Under the pieces are notes generated by a model. That model was not told where the DNA came from. It worked only from the letters and a program-made list of their open reading frames with translations, and searched no databases. 48,087 nucleotides of DNA from positions 1-48,087 of the forward strand of contig NZ_JARXWF010000020.1 in the NCBI RefSeq assembly GCF_029892605.1. The letters are read 5' to 3'. This DNA is from Parabacteroides sp. PM6-13 (GTDB lineage Bacteria; Bacteroidota; Bacteroidia; Bacteroidales; Tannerellaceae). This document shows positions 7,054 through 16,306 of the stretch, piece after piece (the first letter of the stretch is position 1; each line of letters begins with the position of its first letter). The position numbers and the translations under genes are program-made.

Positions 7054-9180
7054 TTAGATTCCCTTCATCGATAGTTGCACACGCTTGCGTCCCAGGTCGA
7101 CACTAAGCACCCTTACCTCGACATGCTGATGGATCGATACTACCTCTGTTGGGTCGCTCACGAAACGGTCGGCCAGTTCCGAGATATGCACCAGCCCGTT
7201 TTCCTTGATGCCCACATCGACAAAGCAACCGAAATTGGTGATATTGGTCACGATACCCGGCAGGCGCATTCCCTCCCGCAGGTCTTCAATCGTACGGATC
7301 GTCGGGTCGAAGGCAAACACTTGGATTGCCTGGCGGGGGTCACGCCCCGGTTTGTCCAGCTCCTCCATAATGTCTTGCAGGGTCGGCATGCCGGTTTTCT
7401 CTGTGATATAGTTTTCCAATTTCAATTGTTTCTTCAGTTCTTTGTTGGCAATCAGTTCCGAAACCGTACATTTCAGGTCTTTAGCCATTCGTTCAACGAT
7501 CGCGTAGCTCTCCGGATGCACGGCGGAGTTGTCCAACGGATTATCCCCTCCCTGAATGCGCAGGAAGCCGGCGCATTGTTCAAACGCCTTTTCTCCCATG
7601 CGGGCTACGTTGCGGATCTCTTTTCGTGTGCGGAAAGGACCATGTTCTGCGCGGTAGTTTACGATATTCTGTGCCAAGGTCGGCCCCAGTCCCGATATAT
7701 AGGTCAATAGGTGTTTGCTAGCCGTATTCACATTTACGCCCACCAGGTTGACGCAGCTTTCGACCGTCTGATCCAGGCTTTTCTTCAGCGCTGTCTGATC
7801 CACATCGTGCTGGTATTGCCCGACGCCGATGCTTTTCGGATCGATCTTCACCAGTTCCGCCAGCGGATCCATCAACCGGCGACCGATACTCACCGCCCCT
7901 CTCACCGTTACATCGTATTCGGGGAACTCCTCGCGCGCCGTTTTCGATGCCGAATAGATGGAGGCACCGTTTTCGCTCACTACAAACACCTGCACTTTCC
8001 GGTCGTAGCGTATGCCGGTGATAAACTGTTCCGTTTCGCGGCTGGCCGTTCCGTTGCCGATTGCCATGGCTTCTATGGCGTAGGTCTCCACCAGATGCGA
8101 GATCTTCGAGGCCGCTTTACTCTTTTCGTTCTGCGGCGGATGGGGATAGATGGTTTCGTTGTGCAACAGATTGCCCTGCGCGTCTAAGCAAACCACCTTA
8201 CATCCCGTGCGATATCCCGGATCGATCCCGAGCACCCGTTTCTGTCCCAACGGTGCGGCTAACAATAACTGTCGCAGGTTTTCCGCGAACACACGGATCG
8301 CCTCTTCGTCGGCCTTCGCTTTGCTGAGGTTGGCAAATTCGGTTTCTATAGAGGGTTTCAATAGTCTTTTATAGGCATCATCGACCGCCTTCTCTACTTG
8401 ATCGGATGAGGCACCTTTGCCTTTCACAAACCGTTTGTATAGGCGTTCGCATGCCTCTTCGGCATCCGGTGAGATAGCGACCCGCAGGATCCCTTCCGCT
8501 TCGCCCCGGCGCAGCGCCAACAGGCGATGCGAGGTGCAACGCTTCAACGGTTCGCTAAAGTCGAAGTAGTCGCGGTATTTCGCGCCTTCCTCCTCTTTTC
8601 CTTTGACCACCTTGGAGGAGATGGCTGCCGTGTGGGTGAAGGTGTTACGGATCGTGTTACGGGCTGCTTCGTTTTCATTGACCCATTCCGCGATAATATC
8701 CCGCGCACCTTGTAGCGCCTCTTCCGCGTCTTTCACCTCACCCCGGACAAACGCGTAGGCGCGGTTCTCCGGATCCGGTTCGTTTTGCAACATAATGATC
8801 TTGGCGAGTGGCTCCAACCCTTTTTTGCGGGCAATCTCCGCCCGGGTCACCCGTTTGGGTTTGTAGGGGAGGTAGATGTCTTCGATTTCCGTACTGTCCC
8901 AGGAGTCTTCGATGCGTTTGCGGAGTTCCGGCGTCAGTTTCTCCTGTTCTTCGATCGATTTGAGAATCGCCTCTTTGCGTTTTTGCAGTTCGGTTAGTTT
9001 GTCCAGGCTGTCTTTGATCTGCCCGATCTGTACCTCATCCAATCCGCCGGTCACCTCTTTGCGGTAGCGGCTGATAAAAGGGATGGTAGCTCCCTCCTGC
9101 AATAACTGGATGGTTTTCTCTATCTGGCGAACAGGTATCTGTGTGTTTTTTGAAATAAGCTGATGAATAATCTGATCCAT
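7054..9180 (-). CDS. tex: Tex family S1 RNA-binding transcription accessory protein
   Basis: 708 residues, close to the usual Tex length of about 720-780. Tex is a cytosolic nucleic-acid-binding protein linked to transcription. Seen in order: the N-terminal helical Tex domain (VRQIEKTIQLLQEGATIPFISRYRKE), a central YqgF/RuvC-like fold starting VLGIDPGYRTGCK, helix-hairpin-helix segments (SGLGPTLAQNIVNYR and FRTRKEIRNVARMG), and a C-terminal S1 domain (GIVTNITNFGCFVDVGIKENGLVHIS) ending KRVQLSMKGI. It is the first gene of a tex-ybaK operon, and a TATCTTTG promoter element lies 25 bases before the ATG. Confidence 0.97.
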   Translation of the reverse strand: MDQIIHQLISKNTQIPVRQIEKTIQLLQEGATIPFISRYRKEVTGGLDEVQIGQIKDSLDKLTELQKRKEAILKSIEEQEKLTPELRKRIEDSWDSTEIEDIYLPYKPKRVTRAEIARKKGLEPLAKIIMLQNEPDPENRAYAFVRGEVKDAEEALQGARDIIAEWVNENEAARNTIRNTFTHTAAISSKVVKGKEEEGAKYRDYFDFSEPLKRCTSHRLLALRRGEAEGILRVAISPDAEEACERLYKRFVKGKGASSDQVEKAVDDAYKRLLKPSIETEFANLSKAKADEEAIRVFAENLRQLLLAAPLGQKRVLGIDPGYRTGCKVVCLDAQGNLLHNETIYPHPPQNEKSKAASKISHLVETYAIEAMAIGNGTASRETEQFITGIRYDRKVQVFVVSENGASIYSASKTAREEFPEYDVTVRGAVSIGRRLMDPLAELVKIDPKSIGVGQYQHDVDQTALKKSLDQTVESCVNLVGVNVNTASKHLLTYISGLGPTLAQNIVNYRAEHGPFRTRKEIRNVARMGEKAFEQCAGFLRIQGGDNPLDNSAVHPESYAIVERMAKDLKCTVSELIANKELKKQLKLENYITEKTGMPTLQDIMEELDKPGRDPRQAIQVFAFDPTIRTIEDLREGMRLPGIVTNITNFGCFVDVGIKENGLVHISELADRFVSDPTEVVSIHQHVEVRVLSVDLGRKRVQLSMKGI

Positions 9181-9204
9181 GTGAATATCGTTTTTTTAGC
9201 GAAG

Positions 9205-9212
9205 CAAAGATA
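9205..9212 (-). promoter_or_regulatory. Promoter -7 element of tex
   Basis: Minus strand TATCTTTG, an exact match to TAnnTTTG, 24 bases upstream of the tex start codon. No clear -33 element is seen. Confidence 0.6.
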
Positions 9213-9258
9213 CTATAAATTAATAGCGGAGCATTTCGGCCGTAGCCCCATTTTTTTT

Positions 9259-9300
9259 ATTCTCACCCGCATGAGAATTTTTTCTCACGCGGGTGAGAAT
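9259..9300. repeat. 42-bp near-perfect palindrome between tex and the phosphodiesterase gene
   Basis: ATTCTCACCCGC (9259-9270) pairs with GCGGGTGAGAAT (9289-9300). Inside it, after one mismatch, TGAGAA (9272-9277) pairs with TTCTCA (9282-9287) around a TTTT loop. The minus-strand phosphodiesterase gene ends 81 bases away. A second, weaker pairing (TCACG at 9307-9311 with CGTGA at 9354-9358, flanked by T and A runs) lies between. Together these probably terminate the phosphodiesterase transcript; the perfection of the palindrome is greater than termination needs. Confidence 0.7.
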
Positions 9301-9380
9301 TTTTTTTCACGGTTTTTTAAGGGCTGAGAAAAAATCCTCAAGGGCAAAAAAAACGTGAGACAAAATGGGTTTGTTCGATC

Positions 9381-10595
9381 CTATTTCAGTAAGCCGGCGA
9401 CCTCCTCTTCCGTGCCGTCGTTGGGGGCGGGTTGTAAATCGAGTAGTTTACAAATCAACAGATATAGATTGACATTGGCAATAGCCGGCAGGCGTTCCCC
9501 GCTCTTGAAAGAGGGACCGGCGGCATAGAAGATGGCTTGCATCGTGGGCACGTAGTTGTCATAGCCATGGGCGCCACCAAGACGGGGGGAGCTGTTGGCG
9601 CGAAACTGCACATAGGTGCCGATCTTCGGAATCACCACCAGGTTGCTTATCCGCGGATGGGTGCCGTAATGGTATTTCGCGGGGATTTCCTCTTTTTTAT
9701 AAACCTCAATATTAGGCACATGCTGCAATATCTCGTAAGCTGTTTCGCGATAGCTCTCTTTGGTGTACAACAGGGTCGGCACGCCGTCGAACACATAATC
9801 GAAACTATCCCGGGGCAGGTAGTCGTTCAGGTTGACATAGTTCTCCGGGTAGTAGGTGCCCATGCCATGGTCGGAAAGCACCATAAAATCGATGCGGTCG
9901 AAAATATCCAGCTGTCGCGCTTCGGTGAAAAAGTAATTCAATAGCTGATCCAATTCTTCTACCATACGTATCGTGGCGCTTGAGTCGGGTGTCGCGCTAT
10001 GGCCGATCGCGTCAGGCTCTTCGATGTACCACATCAAGAGACGTGGGCGCTCCTCCAGGGGTAACCGCAGCCACGCCAAGACCGAATCGGCGCGGTTCCG
10101 GAAGGATACGCTGCTGGCGAAGGGCTTCCAGATAGAGGGCTGACGGCCGTTGACAGGGGTTTCACTGCCTACCCAATAGAAATTAGCCGCTTTCACCCCT
10201 TGTCGCTCGGCGGTGTTCCAAATGGGCTCTCCGCCGTAGAAGTCGGGATTAGACACCGCTTCCCGGTTACCGATCGTATAGATCTTATCGAGGTCTTCGG
10301 CATAAAAATAATTATTGATCAAGCCATGATGATCCGGATGCAGCCCGGTTGCCATCGCGTAATGGTTGGAAAAGGTGACACTGGGAAAGCAGGGACGGAA
10401 ATCAGCGCGTACTCCAACCCGGGCAAGTGAATCCAGGGTAGGGGTGTGTGCCATCTCCGGATAATCGGAACGGAAACCATCCAGCGAGAGTACTACGACA
10501 TAACGGTCGGCTTTAGCATTTTTGGGTGAATTCGCACAGGAAAAATGAAAAATGGCGCAAAAAGCCAAACATACAAAAATGATTATATTTTTCAT
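9381..10595 (-). CDS. Lipoprotein nucleotide pyrophosphatase/phosphodiesterase (alkaline phosphatase superfamily)
   Basis: 404 residues of the ENPP (type I phosphodiesterase) family, predicted to hydrolyse phosphodiester or pyrophosphate bonds outside the cytoplasm using two metal ions. Seen: signal peptide MKNIIIFVCLAFCAIFHFSC with a lipidatable Cys; VVVLSLDGFRSDYPEMAHTP with the first metal Asp; SVTFSNHYAMATG with the Thr nucleophile; YIEEPDAIGHS; FMVLSDHGMG; and GAHGYDN. The upstream in-frame ATG at 10688 is rejected because it precedes the promoter and would bury the signal peptide. The gene diverges from the TonB-dependent receptor. Natural substrate unknown. Confidence 0.92.
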   Translation of the reverse strand: MKNIIIFVCLAFCAIFHFSCANSPKNAKADRYVVVLSLDGFRSDYPEMAHTPTLDSLARVGVRADFRPCFPSVTFSNHYAMATGLHPDHHGLINNYFYAEDLDKIYTIGNREAVSNPDFYGGEPIWNTAERQGVKAANFYWVGSETPVNGRQPSIWKPFASSVSFRNRADSVLAWLRLPLEERPRLLMWYIEEPDAIGHSATPDSSATIRMVEELDQLLNYFFTEARQLDIFDRIDFMVLSDHGMGTYYPENYVNLNDYLPRDSFDYVFDGVPTLLYTKESYRETAYEILQHVPNIEVYKKEEIPAKYHYGTHPRISNLVVIPKIGTYVQFRANSSPRLGGAHGYDNYVPTMQAIFYAAGPSFKSGERLPAIANVNLYLLICKLLDLQPAPNDGTEEEVAGLLK

Positions 10596-10630
10596 ACACA
10601 CCTTTTTACTTAAAGAGAGGCAAAGTTGTG

Positions 10631-10662
10631 CAAAGATAGTGAAAGCCGAACGCAATGTCAAG
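10631..10662 (-). promoter_or_regulatory. Promoter of the phosphodiesterase gene
   Basis: Minus strand CTTG (10659-10662), a 20-base spacer and TATCTTTG (10631-10638), 35 bases before the chosen ATG. A second copy of the -7 block with similar flanks (TATCTTTGC preceded by GCTTTCATT versus GCTTTCACTATC) sits further upstream at 10700-10707, so a tandem promoter is possible. Confidence 0.6.
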
Positions 10663-10792
10663 CTTGCTTGAATATTGCTAAGGCGCATCCTATCTTATGC
10701 AAAGATAATGAAAGCGCCTCAGCCCTCTCTCAGAAAGGGTGAATAATTTACATTTTAACAGCCTCTACCACTGAAAGAATTAAAATACTCGC

Positions 10793-10800
10793 TATATTTG
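10793..10800 (+). promoter_or_regulatory. Promoter -7 element of the TonB-dependent receptor operon
   Basis: TATATTTG, an exact TAnnTTTG match, 61 bases before the ATG and divergent from the phosphodiesterase promoter. No -33 TTTG is visible. Confidence 0.55.
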
Positions 10801-10861
10801 CATTGCTAAAAAACAAAACCGTTATTTTGCAAAATATTAACTATAAAACAGTAGACATGGT

Positions 10862-13567
10862 ATGAGAAAACATGTAATCCATTTCTTTTTAGTAGCTATT
10901 TTAACTATATTTTGTGCGAATGGTCTCCAGGCACAAACCGTAGTTAATGGGATGGTGATCGATGCGGAGAGTAATGAGCCTTTAGTGGGCGCTACGATTT
11001 TGGAAAAGGGAACAGCCAAGGGGGCGGTTGCCGATGTGGATGGAAAATTTGAAATCACGGTGGCTCCCGGAGCTACCTTAATCTTCCGTTCTCTTGGGTA
11101 CAAAGATATTGCCCGCACGATTGCCGGATCTGCCAGTATTGACTTAGGCACCATCGCGTTGGAAATCGATGCGATCGGGTTGGCCGACGTGACAATCACT
11201 TCTTCTATCGCTATCGATAGGAAAACACCGGTAGCTATGGCTACTGTAACACCGCAGATCATCGACGAACGACTGGGTGTAAAAGAGTTTCCGGAAATAT
11301 TGAAACTCACGCCGGGCGTACATGTCACCCGCGATGGTGGCGCTTTTGGCGACGCGAAGGTAAACCTCCGCGGCTTCAAATCGGAGAACGTAGCGGTGAT
11401 GGTAAACGGAGTGCCCATGAACGATATGGAATGGGGCGGTGTTTACTGGAGTAACTGGGCCGGACTGGCCGACGTGACCCGCTATATGCAGGTGCAACGC
11501 GGACTGGGTTCTTCCAAGGTTTCTTCGCCTTCCGTGGGCGGATCAATCAATATCGTGACCCGTACGATCGATGCCAAAAAAGGCGGTTTCGCCAGTTATA
11601 CGATGGGCACGGACGGTTATAACAAACTATTGTTCTCTGTATCTACCGGCTTGAGCAAAACAGGTTGGGCGCTTACCCTGATGGGTGGCAAAACATGGGG
11701 CGACGGTTATGTGCAGGGAACAGAGTTTGAATCATATAACTACTTCCTGAGTATCGCCAAAATGATTAACGATTCTCATCAGATCTCATTCACCGGATTT
11801 GGCGCACCTCAGGTTCACAACCAACGGGGTAGCTACGATGGTTTGACCATCAAAGGATGGCAGCAGATGCAGCAATATATGCCGAATGGCGACCTGTACA
11901 GATACAACGCGACCTACGGCTTCGGAAAGAATGGCGAACGCATCACTTCGGCAAAGAATAAATACCACAAACCGCAATTATCCCTCAACCATATGTGGCA
12001 GATAGACATGAAATCATCGTTGAGTACGGCGTTGTATATGTCGATCGGCGACGGATGGGGACTGCGTGGTGAAGGGTCTGACTCTTCGATGGCCAACGGT
12101 TGGTATGGCGTAAGCAACGGCGTGTTGAATACAAAATACAGAAATGCTGACGGTACCTTTGCCTACGATCAGATCCAGGAGATGAACGAAAACAGCACGA
12201 ATGGCTCACAAATGATTCTGGCGTTGAACAAGAACCAACATCGTTGGTATGGACTTCTCTCGACCTATGAACGCGAATTGAACGAGAACCTGAATATCTC
12301 CGGAGGTATCGATGCCCGTTATTATAAAGGGATGCATACGGCAGAGATCAGCGACCTGATGAATGGTGCCTACTATGTGGATGCGCGCAATCGCTCCAAT
12401 GTATTGCCGGAAAACAATAGCGCGGCCAAAAACACCTCTTTCCTGAAAGAGAAACTAACGGTAGGCGACGTGGTGTACCGCGATTACGACAGTCATATCA
12501 TCCAGAGCGGTCTGTTCGGACAGGCGGAATACACCTTGGGTGGCCTTAGCGCGTTTGCTTCCGCTTCGGTAAACGAATCAACCCAGTGGCGTTACGACCG
12601 TTTCTATTATGACGAGAACCATGCCAAATCGGGAACCGTGACCAATTGGGGCTTCAACATCAAAGGGGGTGCCAACTACAACTTGAACGACTATCATAAT
12701 ATATTTATGAATATCGGTTATATCAGCCGCGCTCCGCAGTTTAATGGTGGCGTGTTCCTGCAATCGACCACGAGCAATGTCATCAACAAAGATGCTTTGA
12801 ACGAAAAGATATTCAGCGTGGAATTGGGGTATGGTGTCCGCACCTCTTTCCTGTCGGCCAACCTGAACCTCTATCATACGAACTGGAACGATAAGACCAT
12901 GGCTCGCATGGGTGATTTCAGCGATAAGACTGACCGCTACACGGTGAATATGCAGGGTGTCGATGCCATCCACCAAGGATTGGAGATCGACCTGGCTGCT
13001 CATCCTTTCACCTGGTTAGACATTACCGGTAGCTTCTCTATGGGCAACTGGCGATGGAACGGAACTGCTACCGGTTATTTCTATAATTCAGCCGGTCAGC
13101 CGATCACGACTGATTATAAGGTAGCCTCCGGTGTTGGCGCTTCCGATCATGCCAAATCGACCTTTAAAATGGATGGCGTGAAGGTTGGTGGCTCGGCACA
13201 GACCTCTCTCTCTGCCGGAATCAAGATTAAACCGACCAAAGACATCAGCTTCGGTGCCGATTGGTTCTTCACCGATCGCAATTATGCTGACTGGACACCG
13301 ATCAATAACGACCTGAAGCTTGGTGGCGAAACAACGTATGAAAAACCCTGGAAGATTCCATCGGCTCATGTGTTCGACCTCTATGCCAGCTATTCTTTCC
13401 AACTGGGAGGTTTGTCATCCTCTGTCAGCGGAAATATATCGAACCTGTTCAACCAGGAATACATCGAAAGCGCTTACGACGGATCGTCACATAGCTGGAC
13501 GTCGGCAACGCGTGTATTCTACGGCTTGGGACGTGAGATGTCAGTCAAGTTCAGAGTTAATTTCTAA
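10862..13567 (+). CDS. TonB-dependent receptor with carboxypeptidase-like regulatory domain
   Basis: 901-residue outer-membrane beta-barrel transporter. Seen: a signal peptide ending GLQAQ; a carboxypeptidase D regulatory-like domain (VNGMVIDAESNEPLVGATILEKG, about residues 28-100); and a plug domain (GVKEFPEILKLTPGVHVTRDGGAFGDAKVNLRGF, continuing to SVGGSINIVTR). A long barrel follows, ending MSVKFRVNF with a C-terminal aromatic. It is not a SusC: it lacks the SusC-type signature block, and the gene after it is not a SusD. The partner 24 bases downstream is a lipoprotein made of internal repeats, probably a surface lid or binding protein. Substrate unknown; the divergent phosphodiesterase may hint at a phosphate-containing ligand, but that is only proximity. 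Confidence 0.93.
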   Translation: MRKHVIHFFLVAILTIFCANGLQAQTVVNGMVIDAESNEPLVGATILEKGTAKGAVADVDGKFEITVAPGATLIFRSLGYKDIARTIAGSASIDLGTIALEIDAIGLADVTITSSIAIDRKTPVAMATVTPQIIDERLGVKEFPEILKLTPGVHVTRDGGAFGDAKVNLRGFKSENVAVMVNGVPMNDMEWGGVYWSNWAGLADVTRYMQVQRGLGSSKVSSPSVGGSINIVTRTIDAKKGGFASYTMGTDGYNKLLFSVSTGLSKTGWALTLMGGKTWGDGYVQGTEFESYNYFLSIAKMINDSHQISFTGFGAPQVHNQRGSYDGLTIKGWQQMQQYMPNGDLYRYNATYGFGKNGERITSAKNKYHKPQLSLNHMWQIDMKSSLSTALYMSIGDGWGLRGEGSDSSMANGWYGVSNGVLNTKYRNADGTFAYDQIQEMNENSTNGSQMILALNKNQHRWYGLLSTYERELNENLNISGGIDARYYKGMHTAEISDLMNGAYYVDARNRSNVLPENNSAAKNTSFLKEKLTVGDVVYRDYDSHIIQSGLFGQAEYTLGGLSAFASASVNESTQWRYDRFYYDENHAKSGTVTNWGFNIKGGANYNLNDYHNIFMNIGYISRAPQFNGGVFLQSTTSNVINKDALNEKIFSVELGYGVRTSFLSANLNLYHTNWNDKTMARMGDFSDKTDRYTVNMQGVDAIHQGLEIDLAAHPFTWLDITGSFSMGNWRWNGTATGYFYNSAGQPITTDYKVASGVGASDHAKSTFKMDGVKVGGSAQTSLSAGIKIKPTKDISFGADWFFTDRNYADWTPINNDLKLGGETTYEKPWKIPSAHVFDLYASYSFQLGGLSSSVSGNISNLFNQEYIESAYDGSSHSWTSATRVFYGLGREMSVKFRVNF

Positions 13568-13591
13568 CCCCCTCAAAAAGAAAACAGGATT

Positions 13592-14908
13592 ATGAAAAAG
13601 ATCAATCTATATATAAGCTTACTGGCCATCCTTTTGCTGGCCGGATGTGACTATAACGAAGAACATTTCAGCGGTTACGACAACAATCTGGTGACAGATG
13701 TGATAGCGTATACCGGCGAATATACCGGCGAATACCCCGACGCGGGCTATTTCACCGACCGCACCTCCTTAACGACGGCGGTAGACAAAATGCTGAAAAG
13801 CATTTACCTCTACAACGATAAGAATTCGACAGCGAAAGTCTCTATTCTCTATGGAGAAAGCACTCCCGGTTACTCATTGCCTAAAGAGGACTATAGCCTG
13901 AAAGCTGAAGACTATGATTCGATGGGGAAAGAGGCGGGACAACCCGGTGAACACGATTACTTCGATGCATCGATGGACGTAAACGGTTACCTGATTGACT
14001 TTGTTACCAAGAAATATGCCGGTTTAGCTGTAGGCGATATCGTGACTATCTATTACCTCTTCAACGAGGCGGACGGCAAGAAAGAAACCCTTTCCGAAAG
14101 CTTTAAGAAAGAGAACTATGGTTGGGACAAAACAGAATTGAACAGCTTTACGGCTAATTACTACTATACCCTTATTGCGGATGATTACAAAGAGATGGGT
14201 AATGGCGCGAATGAACCGGGCGAAAAGGGCTATTTCACATCGGCTATGAATATCGATGGCTACCTGGGCTCCTTCCTGCGTATGCAGTATCCGTATGCGA
14301 TTGCTGAAAAAACGGCAGTCGTTGTCTATAATTATTTAGAGAAGGGTGCGGTGATTACCAAAACATCTGTGTATGAATTCGACGGAACGAACTGGAACAG
14401 TTACGACCCATACGCGCCGGTTATGACGGTTACGACCAAAATCGCCGATATGAAATACGACGGATCCAATTGGAGTCTGAACCTGTTGATCGGCGGCAGC
14501 GTAGAGGTGACCATCAAAAAAAATGAACTGCTCTACCTGATCGAGTGGGTAAAGAACAACAAATATGCCTACTGGATAGACGATCTGAATGAGTTCTATT
14601 ACGGATCTGCTGCTAAATGGGGTGAGGTGAATAATAACTATTCCAACTGGAGAGACAAAGATCCGAACAAAGAATATACCTCCTTGTCGGACGATCAGCT
14701 TCAGGCGCTGATGGATAAAAGAATATCCGAAGGCTTTGCCTCTCATGTATTGCCGGCTCTTTATTCCGATCCTAACCCGGAATTGAGCTATGATGTTTCC
14801 TATAATGTGTACAGAGGCAACAGAGCCGGCTGGAATATCGTTTCATTTATGTACGATAAGGACAAGAAGGTATTCTACGAAATCGCGGCTCCGGCTAAGA
14901 AAAGATAG
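13592..14908 (+). CDS. Repeat-containing surface lipoprotein, partner of the upstream TonB receptor, unknown function
   Basis: 438 residues. The signal peptide has lipobox LAGC (Cys19). I do not recognise a family. The mature protein contains at least two clear copies of a ~50-residue unit (about 105-157 and 197-249): DYDSMGKEAGQPGEHDYF and DYKEMGNGANEPGEKGYF, each continuing xxxMxxxGYLxxFxxxxY and closing in a V-rich strand plus YYLF or YNYL. A third, degenerate copy (about 45-87: AGYFTDRTSL to AKVSILYG) precedes them. The C-terminal part is aromatic-rich (YAYWIDDLNEFYYGSAAKW). It lies 24 bases after the TonB receptor in the same operon and ends at a strong terminator, so it is probably the receptor's surface-exposed ligand-binding partner in place of a SusD. 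Confidence 0.85.
   Translation: MKKINLYISLLAILLLAGCDYNEEHFSGYDNNLVTDVIAYTGEYTGEYPDAGYFTDRTSLTTAVDKMLKSIYLYNDKNSTAKVSILYGESTPGYSLPKEDYSLKAEDYDSMGKEAGQPGEHDYFDASMDVNGYLIDFVTKKYAGLAVGDIVTIYYLFNEADGKKETLSESFKKENYGWDKTELNSFTANYYYTLIADDYKEMGNGANEPGEKGYFTSAMNIDGYLGSFLRMQYPYAIAEKTAVVVYNYLEKGAVITKTSVYEFDGTNWNSYDPYAPVMTVTTKIADMKYDGSNWSLNLLIGGSVEVTIKKNELLYLIEWVKNNKYAYWIDDLNEFYYGSAAKWGEVNNNYSNWRDKDPNKEYTSLSDDQLQALMDKRISEGFASHVLPALYSDPNPELSYDVSYNVYRGNRAGWNIVSFMYDKDKKVFYEIAAPAKKR
13709..13732 (+). repeat. In-frame 12-bp tandem duplication
   Basis: TATACCGGCGAA occurs twice in direct succession, encoding YTGEYTGE just after the lipoprotein linker. It is likely a slippage product in a flexible segment. Confidence 0.85.
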
Positions 14909-14932
14909 GCTTGTAAGCTATACGATAAAACC

Positions 14933-14971
14933 AAAAAGGGAGATGACCGATACAAAGTCATCTCCCTTTTT
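14933..14971. terminator. Bidirectional terminator between convergent operons
   Basis: Perfect 15-bp stem AAAAAGGGAGATGAC / GTCATCTCCCTTTTT with a 9-base loop. It has T-rich 3' ends on both strands and serves the repeat-lipoprotein operon (plus) and the kinase operon (minus). Confidence 0.9.
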
Positions 14972-14990
14972 ATTTTCTATAGGGTCGCCC

Positions 14991-16292
14991 TCAAGTGAAA
15001 AGAATACGGAAACGTGTCAAGCCATCGGGATAGGTACGCAAGGAGAAGGTGCAATTCAATTTTTGTAGAATCTCGCGGATAACAGTCAGGCCGATACCCT
15101 GTCCATGCGGCTTGGATGAGAAAAACGGGGTGAATAGTTTCGCTTCCGTCTCTTTATCGATTCCTTTGCCATTATCGATTACCTCCAGGCTGACCGGAGA
15201 AGCGGTGGTTCGTATCTCGATCATTCCGTCCGCTTCGATCGATTCCGCCGCATTTTTAATGATATTCAATAACACCTGGTCGAACAGGGTTTTATCTAAA
15301 AAGACCATGGGAGAATCTTCTGCCAGATTCATCCGGATATCAATGTTGGTATTACGGCAGATGGTCTCCATAAAACGTTTGCTACTCATCACCACTTCGT
15401 TCAGATTATACGCGAGGCATTGCGGCTCAGGTATGCGAACGACATCCGCAAAATTGGTAATGAAGTCGCTCATCCGGTAGCAACGCTCGATAGAAATGCG
15501 TAATACCTCGTTTATATCCTCCATATCATTCATCTCACGAAACGTACTGGCGAGCGTATCCAATGTGGAGGTAATGCCGGCGGTGGTGTTGTTCACCTCG
15601 TGCGCGATCATGCGGATCACCTTTTCATATGCCTTCTTTTCCGCCTTAAACACCTCCTGGGTAAGCGGCTCTATCAAATAGAAAGAGCGGTGAAATCCCC
15701 GGTCTATAAAGGAAGAATGGGTACACCGGTAGATATTGGCATCATTCAATCGGATGGTTTCCGCTCCATACAGGGGTAGTTCCATCAGTTCTGCCGCCAA
15801 CGGGGAGTCTAGATCCGTCAGGCTTTTCCCGACAAGCGTCTCCTCTTGCGTATTATGCAATATAACCCCTGCCGCCGGATTAACCGATTGTATCTTCCCA
15901 TCCAGATCGAAGATCACGACCCCCAAAGGCGAGGCATTGATCAGGAGATCCAGAAAATGGTTCTGTTCGCGAAGGTGCAACCGCTCGTTTTTGAGCTGCT
16001 CCATCATTTTATTGAATACCTCTACCACCCTGTCGGCTTCGGCCTGCCCCACGAGGCTAAGCCGCGAGCTGAAGTCCTGCTCGCGCAACAATTCCATCCC
16101 GTTGCCGATGATATGTAAAGGCTTGATGATTCTCCGATAGAAAACGATCAGATAAACGACGGTGACCAGGATAGCGCCCTCAACCACAAAGAAGAGCCAA
16201 CGGGTGGAGGAATAAAAGGAGAAGTAGGCCAATACGCCCAACACCGCCAATAATAGCCCGGTCAATATCCAGAATAGTCCTTTTATCCTCAT
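14991..16292 (-). CDS. NtrB-type membrane sensor histidine kinase
   Basis: 433 residues. Seen in order: two N-terminal membrane helices (about 7-25 and 33-52), a HAMP-like linker, a PAS domain (LINASPLGVVIFDLDGKIQSVNPAA, about 115-210), the phosphoacceptor box RMIAHEVNN with His231, N box NIIKNAAESI, G1 DNGKGI and G2 GQGIGL. The tiny periplasmic loop between the helices suggests it senses a signal in or at the membrane, or inside the cell through PAS. It starts 14 bases after the response regulator stop and is the last gene of the tolC-regulator-kinase operon. It should phosphorylate the adjacent NtrC-type regulator. Confidence 0.95.
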   Translation of the reverse strand: MRIKGLFWILTGLLLAVLGVLAYFSFYSSTRWLFFVVEGAILVTVVYLIVFYRRIIKPLHIIGNGMELLREQDFSSRLSLVGQAEADRVVEVFNKMMEQLKNERLHLREQNHFLDLLINASPLGVVIFDLDGKIQSVNPAAGVILHNTQEETLVGKSLTDLDSPLAAELMELPLYGAETIRLNDANIYRCTHSSFIDRGFHRSFYLIEPLTQEVFKAEKKAYEKVIRMIAHEVNNTTAGITSTLDTLASTFREMNDMEDINEVLRISIERCYRMSDFITNFADVVRIPEPQCLAYNLNEVVMSSKRFMETICRNTNIDIRMNLAEDSPMVFLDKTLFDQVLLNIIKNAAESIEADGMIEIRTTASPVSLEVIDNGKGIDKETEAKLFTPFFSSKPHGQGIGLTVIREILQKLNCTFSLRTYPDGLTRFRILFT

Positions 16293-16306
16293 GCGCTTTG
16301 TTTTTG

